Assembly (NCBI RefSeq): GCF_900188455.1
Contig: NZ_FZOL01000009.1
Span: 124,001-188,000 of the forward strand
DNA from: Pseudomonas japonica
GTDB taxonomy: Bacteria > Pseudomonadota > Gammaproteobacteria > Pseudomonadales > Pseudomonadaceae
Direction: 5' to 3'
DNA: 64,000 nt
Made by a program: the position numbers and the translations under genes. A model generated the notes under the pieces. It ran no database searches. It saw only the letters and a program-made list of their open reading frames with translations, and was not told the origin of the DNA. This document shows, piece by piece, positions 28,143 through 36,273 of the stretch. Position 1 is the first letter of the stretch. Each line of letters begins with the position of its first letter.

Positions 28143-29612
28143 ATGGACCTGACGATTCAACACTTTATCGCGCTTGCGCCGCTGCTGATCACCACCATCA
28201 CCGTCATCGTGGTGATGCTGGCGATCGCCTGGCGCCGCAACCACTCGCAAACCTTCCTGCTGTCGACCGTGGGCCTCAACCTGGCCCTGCTGTCGATCCT
28301 GCCGGTCCTGAAAATCGTGCCCCTGGCGGTCACCCCGCTGCTGACCATCGACAAGTTCGCCTGCCTGTACATGGCGCTGATCCTGGTCGCCACCCTGGCC
28401 TGCGTCACCCTCGCCCATGCCTACCTGGGTGATGGCGGCTCGGGCTACCCGGGCAACCGCGAAGAGCTGTACCTGCTGATCCTGATGGCCGCCCTCGGCG
28501 GTCTGGTCCTGGTCTGCGCACAGCACCTGGCGGGCCTGTTCATCGGTCTGGAACTGCTCTCGGTGCCGGTCTACGGCCTGGTCGCCTATGCCTTCTTCAA
28601 CAAGCGCTCGCTGGAAGCCGGCATCAAGTACATGGTCCTGTCGGCCGCCGGTTCCGCGTTCCTGCTGTTCGGCATGGCCCTGCTCTACGCCGACGCCGGC
28701 AGCCTGGCCTTCGACGCCATCGGCAAGGCCCTGGCCACGACCAGCATGCCTAGCCTGATGGCCCAGCTGGGCCTGGGCATGATGCTGGTCGGCCTGGCGT
28801 TCAAGCTGTCGCTGGTACCGTTCCACCTGTGGACGCCGGACGTCTACGAAGGTGCTCCGGCACCGGTCGCGGCCTTCCTCGCCACCGCGAGCAAGGTGGC
28901 GGTGTTCGCCGTCGTCGTGCGCCTGTTCATGCTCTCCCCTGCCGCCAGCAGTGGCGTGCTGACCACCGTGCTGTCGGTGATCGCCGTCGCCTCGATCCTG
29001 GTCGGCAACCTGCTGGCGCTGACCCAGAGCAACCTCAAGCGTCTGCTCGGTTACTCGTCGATCGCCCACTTCGGCTACCTGCTGATCGCCCTGGTGGCGA
29101 GCAAGGGTCTGGCCCTGGAAGCCATCGGCGTGTACCTGGTCACCTACGTGATCACCAGCCTGGGCGCCTTCGGTGTGATCACCCTGATGTCCTCGCCGTA
29201 CAACGGTCGCGATGCCGACGCCCTGTACGAGTACCGCGGCCTGTTCTGGCGCCGTCCGTACCTGACCGCGGTGCTGACCGTGATGATGCTGTCGCTGGCG
29301 GGTATCCCGCTGACCGCCGGCTTCATCGGCAAGTTCTACATCATCGCCACGGGTGTCGAGTCGCAGTTGTGGTGGCTGACCGGTGCGCTGGTCGTGGGTA
29401 GCGCCATCGGCGTGTTCTACTACCTGCGCGTCATGGTCACCCTGTACCTGATCGAGCCGAACCTGCGTCGTCACGATGCACCGTTCAACTGGGAACAGCG
29501 CACCGGCGGCGTCATGCTGCTGGCCATCGCCATCCTGGCCTTCGTCCTCGGCGTCTACCCGCAGCCGCTGCTGGACATGGTGCAACATGCCGGTCTGCAA
29601 CTGATCGGCTGA
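28143..29612 (+). CDS. nuoN: NADH-quinone oxidoreductase subunit N
   Basis: Third antiporter-like pump subunit (489 aa) and last gene of the operon. It shows the Glu in [18 protein letters not shown] and Lys in [22 protein letters not shown], plus [21 protein letters not shown]. The ATG at 28143 follows AAGAGCGCT. An upstream in-frame start would lie inside nuoM. A strong terminator follows 18 bp after the stop. Confidence 0.98.
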   Translation: MDLTIQHFIALAPLLITTITVIVVMLAIAWRRNHSQTFLLSTVGLNLALLSILPVLKIVPLAVTPLLTIDKFACLYMALILVATLACVTLAHAYLGDGGSGYPGNREELYLLILMAALGGLVLVCAQHLAGLFIGLELLSVPVYGLVAYAFFNKRSLEAGIKYMVLSAAGSAFLLFGMALLYADAGSLAFDAIGKALATTSMPSLMAQLGLGMMLVGLAFKLSLVPFHLWTPDVYEGAPAPVAAFLATASKVAVFAVVVRLFMLSPAASSGVLTTVLSVIAVASILVGNLLALTQSNLKRLLGYSSIAHFGYLLIALVASKGLALEAIGVYLVTYVITSLGAFGVITLMSSPYNGRDADALYEYRGLFWRRPYLTAVLTVMMLSLAGIPLTAGFIGKFYIIATGVESQLWWLTGALVVGSAIGVFYYLRVMVTLYLIEPNLRRHDAPFNWEQRTGGVMLLAIAILAFVLGVYPQPLLDMVQHAGLQLIG

Positions 29613-29630
29613 GCCACCCCGGAAAAACAG

Positions 29631-29659
29631 ACACCCCGCTTCGGCGGGGTGTTTTTTTT
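29631..29659 (+). terminator. intrinsic terminator of the nuo operon
   Basis: Perfect stem ACACCCCGC / GCGGGGTGT with a TTCG tetraloop followed by eight T residues. Confidence 0.97.
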
Positions 29660-29730
29660 CCAGCGCATTGGCGCGCCCTCCCTGGTCTCCAGCGCTCGCC
29701 GGATCAGCGTCCCTCTGACCGCTCCCAGCA

Positions 29731-29994
29731 CTACCCGAGCGCAAGCCCCTCCTGCACCGAGGGCAATGCGGCCCGCCGCAATTCATTGTCGGCACGCGGC
29801 AGATGCACGTCCGGATTGGGCATACCGCTGGGGGACAGTTCGTGAGTCATCTCGAACTCGGCCCGCACCGACCAGCCGCAGGCCTCCGTGGTGCATTGCA
29901 GATAAGCCACCCGCAGAAAGATGTGCCGCCCCTCGCTGGTACGTATGCGCATGCGGCTTTTGCAGTGCGGGCATACAAGCTTGTAAGTACTCAC
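29731..29994 (-). CDS. Ogr/Delta-type phage zinc-finger activator homologue
   Basis: 87-aa protein of the P2 Ogr/P4 Delta family, which in phages turns on late genes. Visible hallmarks are the first Cys pair C8-P-H-C11, the RIRTS motif (residues 16-20) that follows it in the family, and the second pair C34-x4-C39. This gives the family's C-x2-C...C-x4-C zinc site. Residues 45-87 show no feature I recognise. It starts at GTG 29994 with GGGAGG five nt upstream. It is divergent from a CI-type repressor, and no phage structural genes are near. Its target promoters are unknown. Confidence 0.82.
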   Translation of the reverse strand: MSTYKLVCPHCKSRMRIRTSEGRHIFLRVAYLQCTTEACGWSVRAEFEMTHELSPSGMPNPDVHLPRADNELRRAALPSVQEGLALG

Positions 29995-30100
29995 TGTGGC
30001 CTCCCTGGTGCCGCATGAACCGGCGCCAGTTCGACTCGGAAACAGCGCACAGTGCTGCTATGACGGTAATTCATTCTTATTCCAATCTCCTGTAAGCTCG

Positions 30101-30144
30101 ATACAAGCAACGGAAATTTCCTATACAAAACACGGAAATTGCCG
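30101..30144. promoter_or_regulatory. tandem 22-bp operator-like repeats between the Ogr-like and CI-like genes
   Basis: ATACAAGCAACGGAAATT (30101-30118) recurs as ATACAAAACACGGAAATT (30123-30140), with 15 of 18 bases identical and a 22-bp period, about two helical turns. An inverted copy of the GGAAATT core follows (AATTTCC at 30151-30157). Sites of this spacing between divergent phage-type regulators are what a CI-like repressor would bind. The 29995-30252 gap otherwise holds only a possible extended -10 (TGCATACT at 30202-30209) for the repressor. Confidence 0.55.
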
Positions 30145-30252
30145 ACATTTAATTTCCCCATACGAGTAGTGCTCGATGTTGCAAAGAGAGACAATGCGAT
30201 TTGCATACTTTTTTGCCGAACATTATATCAGCACCCCAGAGGATTACTCGTT

Positions 30253-30663
30253 ATGAGTATTAATGGATTTGCTGCGGTGCTTGCCAGGATGAAGCTCGTC
30301 ACCCAGTCGGCCACCGACTCCAGCCTGTCATCGGCATTGGGTGTAAGTCCTCAGACAGTCAGCAGCTGGAAAGGTCGCGACAGCATTCCTTATGCAATAT
30401 GCGTAGACCTCGCGGAGAAGCACGGCGTCTCCCTGGACTGGCTGCTGGTGGGCGAGGGTCCGAAGTTTCGCGCCCATGCCCAGCGCGCGCTCTCTCCGGC
30501 AAGCGACCCCGACTGGGAAGCGCAACTGCTCGCCCAGGTGCGCCTGCTCAGCCCCCAGGATCAACGCGCCATTGCCCTCGTCGTCCAGGAAAAGCAGCGC
30601 ATTCGCGAGCTCGAACAGCAGGTCGAAGCGATCTCCAGCCTGCTGCCGCAACTCAATAAGTGA
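30253..30663 (+). CDS. CI-type phage repressor HTH protein without protease domain
   Basis: 136-aa regulator whose residues about 5-68 match the bacteriophage CI repressor N-terminal helix-turn-helix domain (LSSALGVSPQTVSSWKGRDSIPYAICVDLAEKHGVSLDWLLVG region). Instead of the S24/LexA-type autoprotease domain it ends in a short helical stretch (KQRIRELEQQVEAISSLL, residues about 114-131) that looks like a coiled-coil dimeriser. RecA-induced self-cleavage is therefore not expected. AGAGGA precedes the ATG by 11 nt. It is convergent with the holin gene (6-bp gap) and divergent from the Ogr-like gene. Confidence 0.85.
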   Translation: MSINGFAAVLARMKLVTQSATDSSLSSALGVSPQTVSSWKGRDSIPYAICVDLAEKHGVSLDWLLVGEGPKFRAHAQRALSPASDPDWEAQLLAQVRLLSPQDQRAIALVVQEKQRIRELEQQVEAISSLLPQLNK

Positions 30664-30669
30664 GTCGAC

Positions 30670-31023
30670 TCAGGATCCGCTGCGCAAGCGCTGGACGATA
30701 TCCCGCAGGGACGCGCCATCCAGCCAGATCATCACCTTGATGACGATCGGGATGACCACCACCGCACCGATGAACGCCGCCTCTCCTCCCGAGAGAAACG
30801 GACCGATCGAACGCATCAACGGCGTGAACAGATAGCCGACACCCGCCGACAGCAGTAGCGAACCGATGCGTTGCCAGGCCTTGAGAAAGCCTCGCGTACT
30901 GGCCACCAGCCACGCCCCCAGCACCGAACCGAATAGCACGTCGCCCTCCACCGAAGGGAGCGCCGCGGCAAGCCCGAGCCCGACGAAAAGGCTGGAAAGG
31001 GTCGAAGACGTTGGATCATGCAT
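30670..31023 (-). CDS. putative phage-type holin (small membrane protein)
   Basis: 117-aa protein with three to four hydrophobic segments at about 11-26, 31-46, 53-73 and 83-101, and a basic C-terminus (RDIVQRLRSGS). This resembles phage/pyocin holins, which form membrane pores to let endolysin out. The assignment rests on topology, size and the phage-type neighbours; no endolysin gene is nearby. It starts 17 bp after the end of the LuxR-type gene on the same strand (GGGGGG as ribosome binding site), so the two form an apparent operon. An unrelated small membrane protein is possible. Confidence 0.6.
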   Translation of the reverse strand: MHDPTSSTLSSLFVGLGLAAALPSVEGDVLFGSVLGAWLVASTRGFLKAWQRIGSLLLSAGVGYLFTPLMRSIGPFLSGGEAAFIGAVVVIPIVIKVMIWLDGASLRDIVQRLRSGS

Positions 31024-31040
31024 GGAACAGCCCCCCGGCA

Positions 31041-31301
31041 TCAGGACCGCCCGATTCGACGGGCCAGCAGGCCATAGCGAAGCGCCTTGATCACTGCCTC
31101 CACCCGGGAATGCACGGAAAGCTTGCGCAGCACGTTGCCGACATGAAAGTTCACGGTCGACTCCTTGCAGGCGATGATCTGCGATATTTCCCACGAGGTC
31201 TTTCCACAGGAACACCAATACAGCACCTCTTCTTCACGAGGCGTCAGGGTCGGCGGGTCCATGACGAGCAGCGGCGCGGCTGCGGTGGCGTTGCGTGGCA
31301 T
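31041..31301 (-). CDS. stand-alone LuxR-type DNA-binding domain protein
   Basis: 86-aa protein that is almost only a LuxR C-terminal HTH: LTPREEEVLYWCSCGKTSWEI...ESTVNFHVGNVLRKLSVHSR (residues about 19-67). The closest familiar pattern is that of quorum-sensing LuxR receptors (GKTSWEI, TVNFHVGNV), but the acyl-homoserine-lactone-binding half is absent. GGAG lies 9 nt before the ATG, so this is a genuine start and not a broken fragment of a longer frame. It heads an operon with the holin-like gene and is divergent from a TonB receptor. Confidence 0.85.
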   Translation of the reverse strand: MPRNATAAAPLLVMDPPTLTPREEEVLYWCSCGKTSWEISQIIACKESTVNFHVGNVLRKLSVHSRVEAVIKALRYGLLARRIGRS

Positions 31302-31399
31302 GGTGGTTATCTCCGTATGCGCTGCCCGGAGAATTCCCGGGCCGGTTGACGATGGGCGAACGATACGGAGGCCATCGCGAGTCAGACCAGTCGTACAAC

Positions 31400-31420
31400 T
31401 TGTGGCTAATGAGGCTACAA
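31400..31420. promoter_or_regulatory. 21-bp imperfect palindrome between LuxR-type and TonB-receptor genes
   Basis: TTGTGGC-TAATGAG-GCTACAA (one mismatch in the 7-bp arms) has the size of a lux-box-like site. It lies about 99 bp upstream of the LuxR-type start and 111 bp upstream of the receptor start. Candidate site for the LuxR-type protein; position and symmetry are the only evidence. Confidence 0.4.
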
Positions 31421-31456
31421 ATCAGGGGAATAAAGTCCTCCATCAACAACGGAAGA

Positions 31457-31479
31457 AAAGGGTGATTTCACAGCCCTTT
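31457..31479. promoter_or_regulatory. nested palindromes upstream of the TonB receptor
   Basis: AAAGGG (31457-31462) pairs with CCCTTT (31474-31479) and encloses GTGATTTCAC (31462-31471), itself a palindrome. It lies 51 bp before the receptor ATG and could be an operator or an mRNA hairpin. No Fur box is visible in this gap. Confidence 0.35.
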
Positions 31480-31530
31480 CGTTCGTCTGACTCCACATTG
31501 CCCGCCAGAAAAATCAGTTGGAGCTGTACG

Positions 31531-33594
31531 ATGCCGTCACCGCTGTCCCTGCACTCTTCCCTGTGCCTGCTTGGCCTGGCCCTGACCGGCGCCAGCAGCG
31601 CCCAGGCCGCGGATACCGTCGAACTCAACCAGGTGTTGATCCAGGGGCAACAGCAGGACGACCTGCAGGCAGCCCGGGAGCGCCTGCGGGAAGTACCCGG
31701 GGCCAGCAACCTGGTGGATATGCAGCGCGTCGGGCAGGGCCGGGTCGCCAGCAACCAGGATGTACTGGCCTATCAGCCGGGTGTATTCGCCCAGTCCGCC
31801 GGCAACGATGGTGTTCGCCTGTCGATTCGTGGTTCCGGCATCAACCGCGCCCCGGGCGCCCACGGTTCGGGCACCTACGTGATGTTCGACGGCCTGCCGC
31901 TGACCGGCCCGGGCGGCACGCCCTACGAACTGTTCGAACCGCTGTGGCTGAGCCGCGCCGAGGTGCTGCGCGGGGCCAATGGCTTCGATCGCGGCGCCCT
32001 GGCCCTGGGCGGCGCGATCGACTACGTGACGCACACCGGCCATGATGCCGCGCCCCTGCAACTGCGCTACGAAGTCGGCAGCCGCGGCTACCAGAAGCGC
32101 CATATCAGCTCCGGCCAGGTGCTGGGTGACCTGGACTACTACGTGGCGCTGACCGACAGCGAGTACGACGGCTATCAGAAGCACAGCAGCGGCAGCGGCA
32201 AAGGTGTCGCGGCGAATGTCGGCTACCGCTTCAACCCGAACCTGGAAACCCGCTTCTACCTGCGCTACCGGGAGACCGACAACGACCTGGCGGGACGTCT
32301 GACCAAGGACCAGATCGAGCATCACCCACGGGCGGCCAATCCCGGTTACTACAGCCGCAACGACAGCCGCCCGCAGCCCGGCAGCACCTGGCTGGCGAAC
32401 AAGACCACCTTCTACCTCGACGACGATTCGCAACTGGTGGCCGGACTGGTCTATCACGACTATCCGATGGATCTGCGCGAAGGCCCGATGCGTCTGAAGG
32501 TGGCCTACACCGACGTCAGTGGCACGCTCGATTACCAACGCCGCCACACCCTGTTCGGTCACGAGAGCAAGACCACCGTCGGCTGGCGTACCACCAAGCA
32601 CCTGCCCAACAGCGGTGCGTCGCAGTATTCGCGGGTGAACGATATCGTCAGGGCGAAAACCCGCGACTTCACCTACCAGGGTTCGGACACCGTCCTGCAT
32701 ATCGGCAACGAACTGGAACTGGTTCCGGACCTGTGGCTGACCAGCGGCCTGGCGGCGATCTATACCCGCCGGGAAAGCGCCGTGACCTACCCGGCCTCCG
32801 GCGGCAAGGTCAGCCTCAACGACTGGGACTACGCGCCACGCCTGGGCCTGCGCTACGACCTCAGCCCGGCGCTGCAGCTGTACGGCAACCTCAGCCGCTC
32901 GGTGGAGCCGCCGCACCCGTGGTCACTGATCTGGAGCGCGCCGACCCAGACCCAGCCGATCGAACTGAAGAACCAGAGCGCCACCACCCTCGAACTGGGT
33001 GCCCGCGGCGACTCCGAGCTCGGCCGCTGGGACCTGGCCTGGTACTACTCGGCCGTGCGTCACGAACTGCTGCAGGTGGAGATCCAGGCGCCATTCCGCA
33101 GCGAGGTCAACGCCAGCCCGACCGTGCACCAGGGCATCGAGGCCGGGCTCGACAGCACCCTGTGGGAACGCGCCGCCGTCGGTCGCCTGTCGCTGCGCCA
33201 GGCCTACACCTTCAACGACTTCCACTACCGCGACGACAAGGTGTTCGGCGACAACCGCCTGCCGGGCATCCCGATGCACTACTACCAGGGCGAGCTGCGC
33301 TTCGACCTGCCCAGCGGTTTCTATGCCGGGCTCAATACCACCATGGCCTCGAAGATGCAGATCGACTATGCGAACAGCTACGAGGCCGACGCCTACGCCA
33401 TCCTCGGCGCCACCTTCGGCTACAACGCGCCGAAGCAGGACTGGCAGACCTGGCTCGACCTGCGCAACCTGACCAACAAGCGTTATGCGGCCATCGTCGT
33501 GCCGGGGTACAACGACAATGGCGCGGATGTCGCGCGCTCGGTGCCGGGGGAAGGGTTCGGGGTGTATGCGGGGGTTTCGTATACCTTCCGCTGA
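31531..33594 (+). CDS. TonB-dependent outer-membrane receptor
   Basis: 687-aa outer-membrane transporter. Signal peptide about 1-27 (cleavage ASSAQA-AD) is followed by a TonB-box-like segment near VELNQVLIQG. Next come a plug domain (residues about 50-165, with NDGVRLSIRGSG and GGAIDYVTH) and a 22-strand barrel ending in Phe-Arg (GVSYTFR), close to the usual terminal aromatic. There is no N-terminal signalling domain, so it should not drive a FecIR-type cascade. The ligand, siderophore or other, cannot be told from the sequence. GGAG lies 7 nt before the ATG. The nearest upstream gene is the divergent LuxR-type regulator. Confidence 0.93.
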   Translation: MPSPLSLHSSLCLLGLALTGASSAQAADTVELNQVLIQGQQQDDLQAARERLREVPGASNLVDMQRVGQGRVASNQDVLAYQPGVFAQSAGNDGVRLSIRGSGINRAPGAHGSGTYVMFDGLPLTGPGGTPYELFEPLWLSRAEVLRGANGFDRGALALGGAIDYVTHTGHDAAPLQLRYEVGSRGYQKRHISSGQVLGDLDYYVALTDSEYDGYQKHSSGSGKGVAANVGYRFNPNLETRFYLRYRETDNDLAGRLTKDQIEHHPRAANPGYYSRNDSRPQPGSTWLANKTTFYLDDDSQLVAGLVYHDYPMDLREGPMRLKVAYTDVSGTLDYQRRHTLFGHESKTTVGWRTTKHLPNSGASQYSRVNDIVRAKTRDFTYQGSDTVLHIGNELELVPDLWLTSGLAAIYTRRESAVTYPASGGKVSLNDWDYAPRLGLRYDLSPALQLYGNLSRSVEPPHPWSLIWSAPTQTQPIELKNQSATTLELGARGDSELGRWDLAWYYSAVRHELLQVEIQAPFRSEVNASPTVHQGIEAGLDSTLWERAAVGRLSLRQAYTFNDFHYRDDKVFGDNRLPGIPMHYYQGELRFDLPSGFYAGLNTTMASKMQIDYANSYEADAYAILGATFGYNAPKQDWQTWLDLRNLTNKRYAAIVVPGYNDNGADVARSVPGEGFGVYAGVSYTFR

Positions 33595-33623
33595 AGATCA
33601 CGTTCGCAGGGGCTGGCCTGCCT

Positions 33624-33749
33624 GTAGGAGCGTGGCTTGCCCGCGAAAGGACCGCACAGCGGTCCCACGATCTCATGGCCGCCACCCTTTTGGGACCGCG
33701 TTGCGGTCCTTTCGCGGCGGTTCGGCGCCCCGACAAGCCACGCTCCTAC
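33624..33749. repeat. REP pair (BIME-like), 126 bp
   Basis: Outer arms GTAGGAGCGTGGCTTG and its exact complement enclose inner arms GGACCGC...GCGGTCC in both halves, giving two inverted REP units. It occupies the space between the converging ends of the TonB receptor and permease genes and may stabilise or terminate both transcripts. Confidence 0.9.
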
Positions 33750-33767
33750 GAGGCCTGTACCGTCGAA

Positions 33768-34832
33768 TCAAGGCGGCAACTGCACCTGCGGCCGCGTGCT
33801 GGTGAAAATCCCCCAGCTGGAGACGAACAACGCCGCGATCAACGGCCCGATGACGAAACCATTGAGCCCGAACACCGCCAGCCCGCCCAGGGTCGAGACC
33901 AGAATCAGATAATCCGGCAGGCGCGTGTCCTTGCCCACCAGCAACGGCCGCAGCAGGTTGTCCACCAGGCCGATCACGCAGACGCCGAACGCCGTCAGGA
34001 CCACGCCCTGCCACACCGCGCCGCTGAACAGGAAGTACACCGCCACTGGCCCCCAGACGATGCCCGCGCCCACCGCCGGCAGCAGCGACAGGAACGCCAT
34101 CAGTACCGCCCACAACAGTGCGCTCGGCACATCCAGCACCCAGAAGATCAGGCCGCCCAGCGCCCCCTGGGCGATCGCCACCAGCAGGTTGCCCTTGACC
34201 GTCGCGCGTACCACGCGGTTGAACTTCAATTGCAGCCGGCGCTTCTGCTGCTCGGCCAGCGGTACCGCCTGGCGGATCCTGCGGACCAGTTCGGCGCCAT
34301 CGCGCAGAAAGAAGAACAGCAGGTAGAGCATCACGCCGAGACTCACCAGCAGCTCGAAGGTGCTCTGGCCGAAGCTGTAGGCCTGGCTGGCAAGAAACTG
34401 GCTGCCCTCCACCGCGCCCTTGGTCACCTTGTCGCGCAGCCCCTCCAGGTCACCGATGCCCATGCGCTCCAGACCGTGCTGGAGCACTGCCGGCAGCACA
34501 TCCTTGAAGCGCTCGACATACCCCGCGACATCCAGCTCACCGCTTTCGATGCGCTTGTAGATCAGGCTGCCTTCCTGGACCAGCAGCCCACTGACGACGA
34601 TCACCGGCAGCACCGCGATCAGCAGGCAGGCCAGCAGGCTCAGGCCGGCCGCCAGATTGCGCCGCTGGCCCAGACGCAGCAGCAGGCGCCGCTGCATCGG
34701 CGCGAAGAGAATGCCGAGGATCACCGCCCAGAACACCGCGCCGTAGTACGGCAGGAGGATCCAGATGAACGCCAGGGTCACCAGGACCAGCAAGCCGACC
34801 AGGGTCTTTTTCTGCAATGCCGTTTCGTTCAT
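33768..34832 (-). CDS. AI-2E family (PerM-type) inner-membrane transporter
   Basis: 354-aa polytopic protein with about eight hydrophobic segments in the PerM/YdiK/TqsA arrangement: two at the N-terminus, a long soluble loop (about 85-150), then a C-terminal bundle. The family segment RVVRATVKGNLLVAIAQGALGG (near 210) and the signature DNLLRPLLVGKDTRLP (near 292) are present. Members export AI-2 or act as Na/H antiporters; the substrate here is unknown. AAGGAG lies 5 nt before the ATG. It is divergent from trhP. Confidence 0.88.
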   Translation of the reverse strand: MNETALQKKTLVGLLVLVTLAFIWILLPYYGAVFWAVILGILFAPMQRRLLLRLGQRRNLAAGLSLLACLLIAVLPVIVVSGLLVQEGSLIYKRIESGELDVAGYVERFKDVLPAVLQHGLERMGIGDLEGLRDKVTKGAVEGSQFLASQAYSFGQSTFELLVSLGVMLYLLFFFLRDGAELVRRIRQAVPLAEQQKRRLQLKFNRVVRATVKGNLLVAIAQGALGGLIFWVLDVPSALLWAVLMAFLSLLPAVGAGIVWGPVAVYFLFSGAVWQGVVLTAFGVCVIGLVDNLLRPLLVGKDTRLPDYLILVSTLGGLAVFGLNGFVIGPLIAALFVSSWGIFTSTRPQVQLPP

Positions 34833-34953
34833 GTCCGCTCCTTAGCACTCTGACCTTTAGTGCGCGGCGCAACGAAGAAAGTGCCATTGCCACAGATCAA
34901 TAAATCGCTCGCGGCGGCGGCGTAGCATCCTCGCCTTTTGCCCCGACCCGATC

Positions 34954-36273
34954 ATGACCGACCTGACCAAGCCCGAACTGCTCGCCCCCGCCGGCACCCT
35001 GAAGAACATGCGCTACGCCTTCGCCTATGGCGCCGACGCGGTCTACGCCGGCCAGCCGCGCTACAGCCTGCGGGTGCGCAACAACGAGTTCGACCACGCC
35101 AACCTGGCCCTCGGCATCAAGGAGGCGCAGGCCCAGGGCAAACGCTTCTACGTGGTGGTCAACATCGCCCCGCACAACGCCAAGCTGAAGACCTTCCTCA
35201 AGGACCTCGAACCGGTGATCGCCATGGCCCCGGACGCGCTGATCATGTCCGATCCGGGGCTGATCATGCTGGTCCGCCAGCACTTCCCGCGGATGCCGAT
35301 CCACCTCTCGGTGCAAGCCAATACGGTGAACTGGGCCAGCGTGGCGTTCTGGCAGAGCCTCGGCCTGACCCGGGTGATCCTGTCACGGGAACTGTCCCTG
35401 GAGGAGATCGAGGAGATCCACCAGCAGGTGCCGGAAATGGAGCTGGAAGTCTTCGTCCACGGCGCCCTGTGCATGGCCTATTCCGGGCGCTGCCTGCTGT
35501 CCGGCTACCTCAACCGGCGTGACGCCAACCAGGGCAGTTGCACCAATGCCTGCCGCTGGAAATACAGCGCCAGCGAGGCGACCGAGAACGAGACCGGCGA
35601 TATCGTCCGCCAGGTCGAGCCGACCCTCGGCCTCGGCGCCCCGACCGAGCAGGTCTTCCTGCTCCAGGAAAGCAACCGTCCGGACGAGGACATGCCGGCC
35701 TTCGAGGACGAACACGGCACCTACATCATGAACGCCAAGGACCTGCGCGCGGTGCAGCACGTCGAGCGCCTGACCCGCATGGGCGTGCATTCGCTGAAGA
35801 TCGAGGGGCGCACCAAGTCGCACTTCTACTGCGCGCGCACCACCCAGGTCTACCGCCAGGCCATCGACGACGCCGTGGCCGGTCGCGCGTTCGACCGGGG
35901 GCTGATGCTCGATCTCGAATCCCTGGCCCAGCGTGGCTACACCGAAGGCTTCCTGCGCCGCCATGTGCATGACGAGTACCAGAACTACCAGCGCGGCAAC
36001 TCGGTGTCGGAGCGCCAGCAGTTTGTCGGTGAACTGACCGGGGCGCGGGTCGACGGGCTGGCGGAAGTCCAGGTGAAGAACCGCTTCGCGGTCGGCGACC
36101 ACCTGGAACTGATGACGCCGGGCGGCAATTTCCATTTCGACCTGGAGCAACTGCGTGACCGTCAGGGCAAGCCGTTGCAGGTCGCCCCCGGTGACGGCCA
36201 TGTGGTCTACCTGCCGGTACCGGAGCAGGCAGACCTGGCCTATGGCCTGCTGATGCGCGACGTCAGCGCCTAA
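34954..36273 (+). CDS. trhP: prephenate-dependent tRNA uridine(34) hydroxylase TrhP (YegQ), U32 family
   Basis: Makes 5-hydroxyuridine at position 34 of certain tRNAs on the way to cmo5U/mcmo5U, with a prephenate-derived electron supply. The 439-aa protein has the U32 signature EVFVHGALCMAYSGRCLLSGYL (near 165) and the cluster-binding cysteines in ALCMAYSGRC, GSCTNACRW. It also has the IEGRTKSHFYCARTTQVYR region. It was formerly called a collagenase-like peptidase. Its 3' end overlaps that of pvdQ by 4 bp (convergent). No strong Shine-Dalgarno is seen before the ATG. Confidence 0.92.
   Translation: MTDLTKPELLAPAGTLKNMRYAFAYGADAVYAGQPRYSLRVRNNEFDHANLALGIKEAQAQGKRFYVVVNIAPHNAKLKTFLKDLEPVIAMAPDALIMSDPGLIMLVRQHFPRMPIHLSVQANTVNWASVAFWQSLGLTRVILSRELSLEEIEEIHQQVPEMELEVFVHGALCMAYSGRCLLSGYLNRRDANQGSCTNACRWKYSASEATENETGDIVRQVEPTLGLGAPTEQVFLLQESNRPDEDMPAFEDEHGTYIMNAKDLRAVQHVERLTRMGVHSLKIEGRTKSHFYCARTTQVYRQAIDDAVAGRAFDRGLMLDLESLAQRGYTEGFLRRHVHDEYQNYQRGNSVSERQQFVGELTGARVDGLAEVQVKNRFAVGDHLELMTPGGNFHFDLEQLRDRQGKPLQVAPGDGHVVYLPVPEQADLAYGLLMRDVSA

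Noticed and set aside
29731..31301. Complete or cryptic prophage
   Set aside because: No integrase, attachment-site repeats, capsid, tail, terminase or endolysin genes on either side; only regulators and a holin-like gene.
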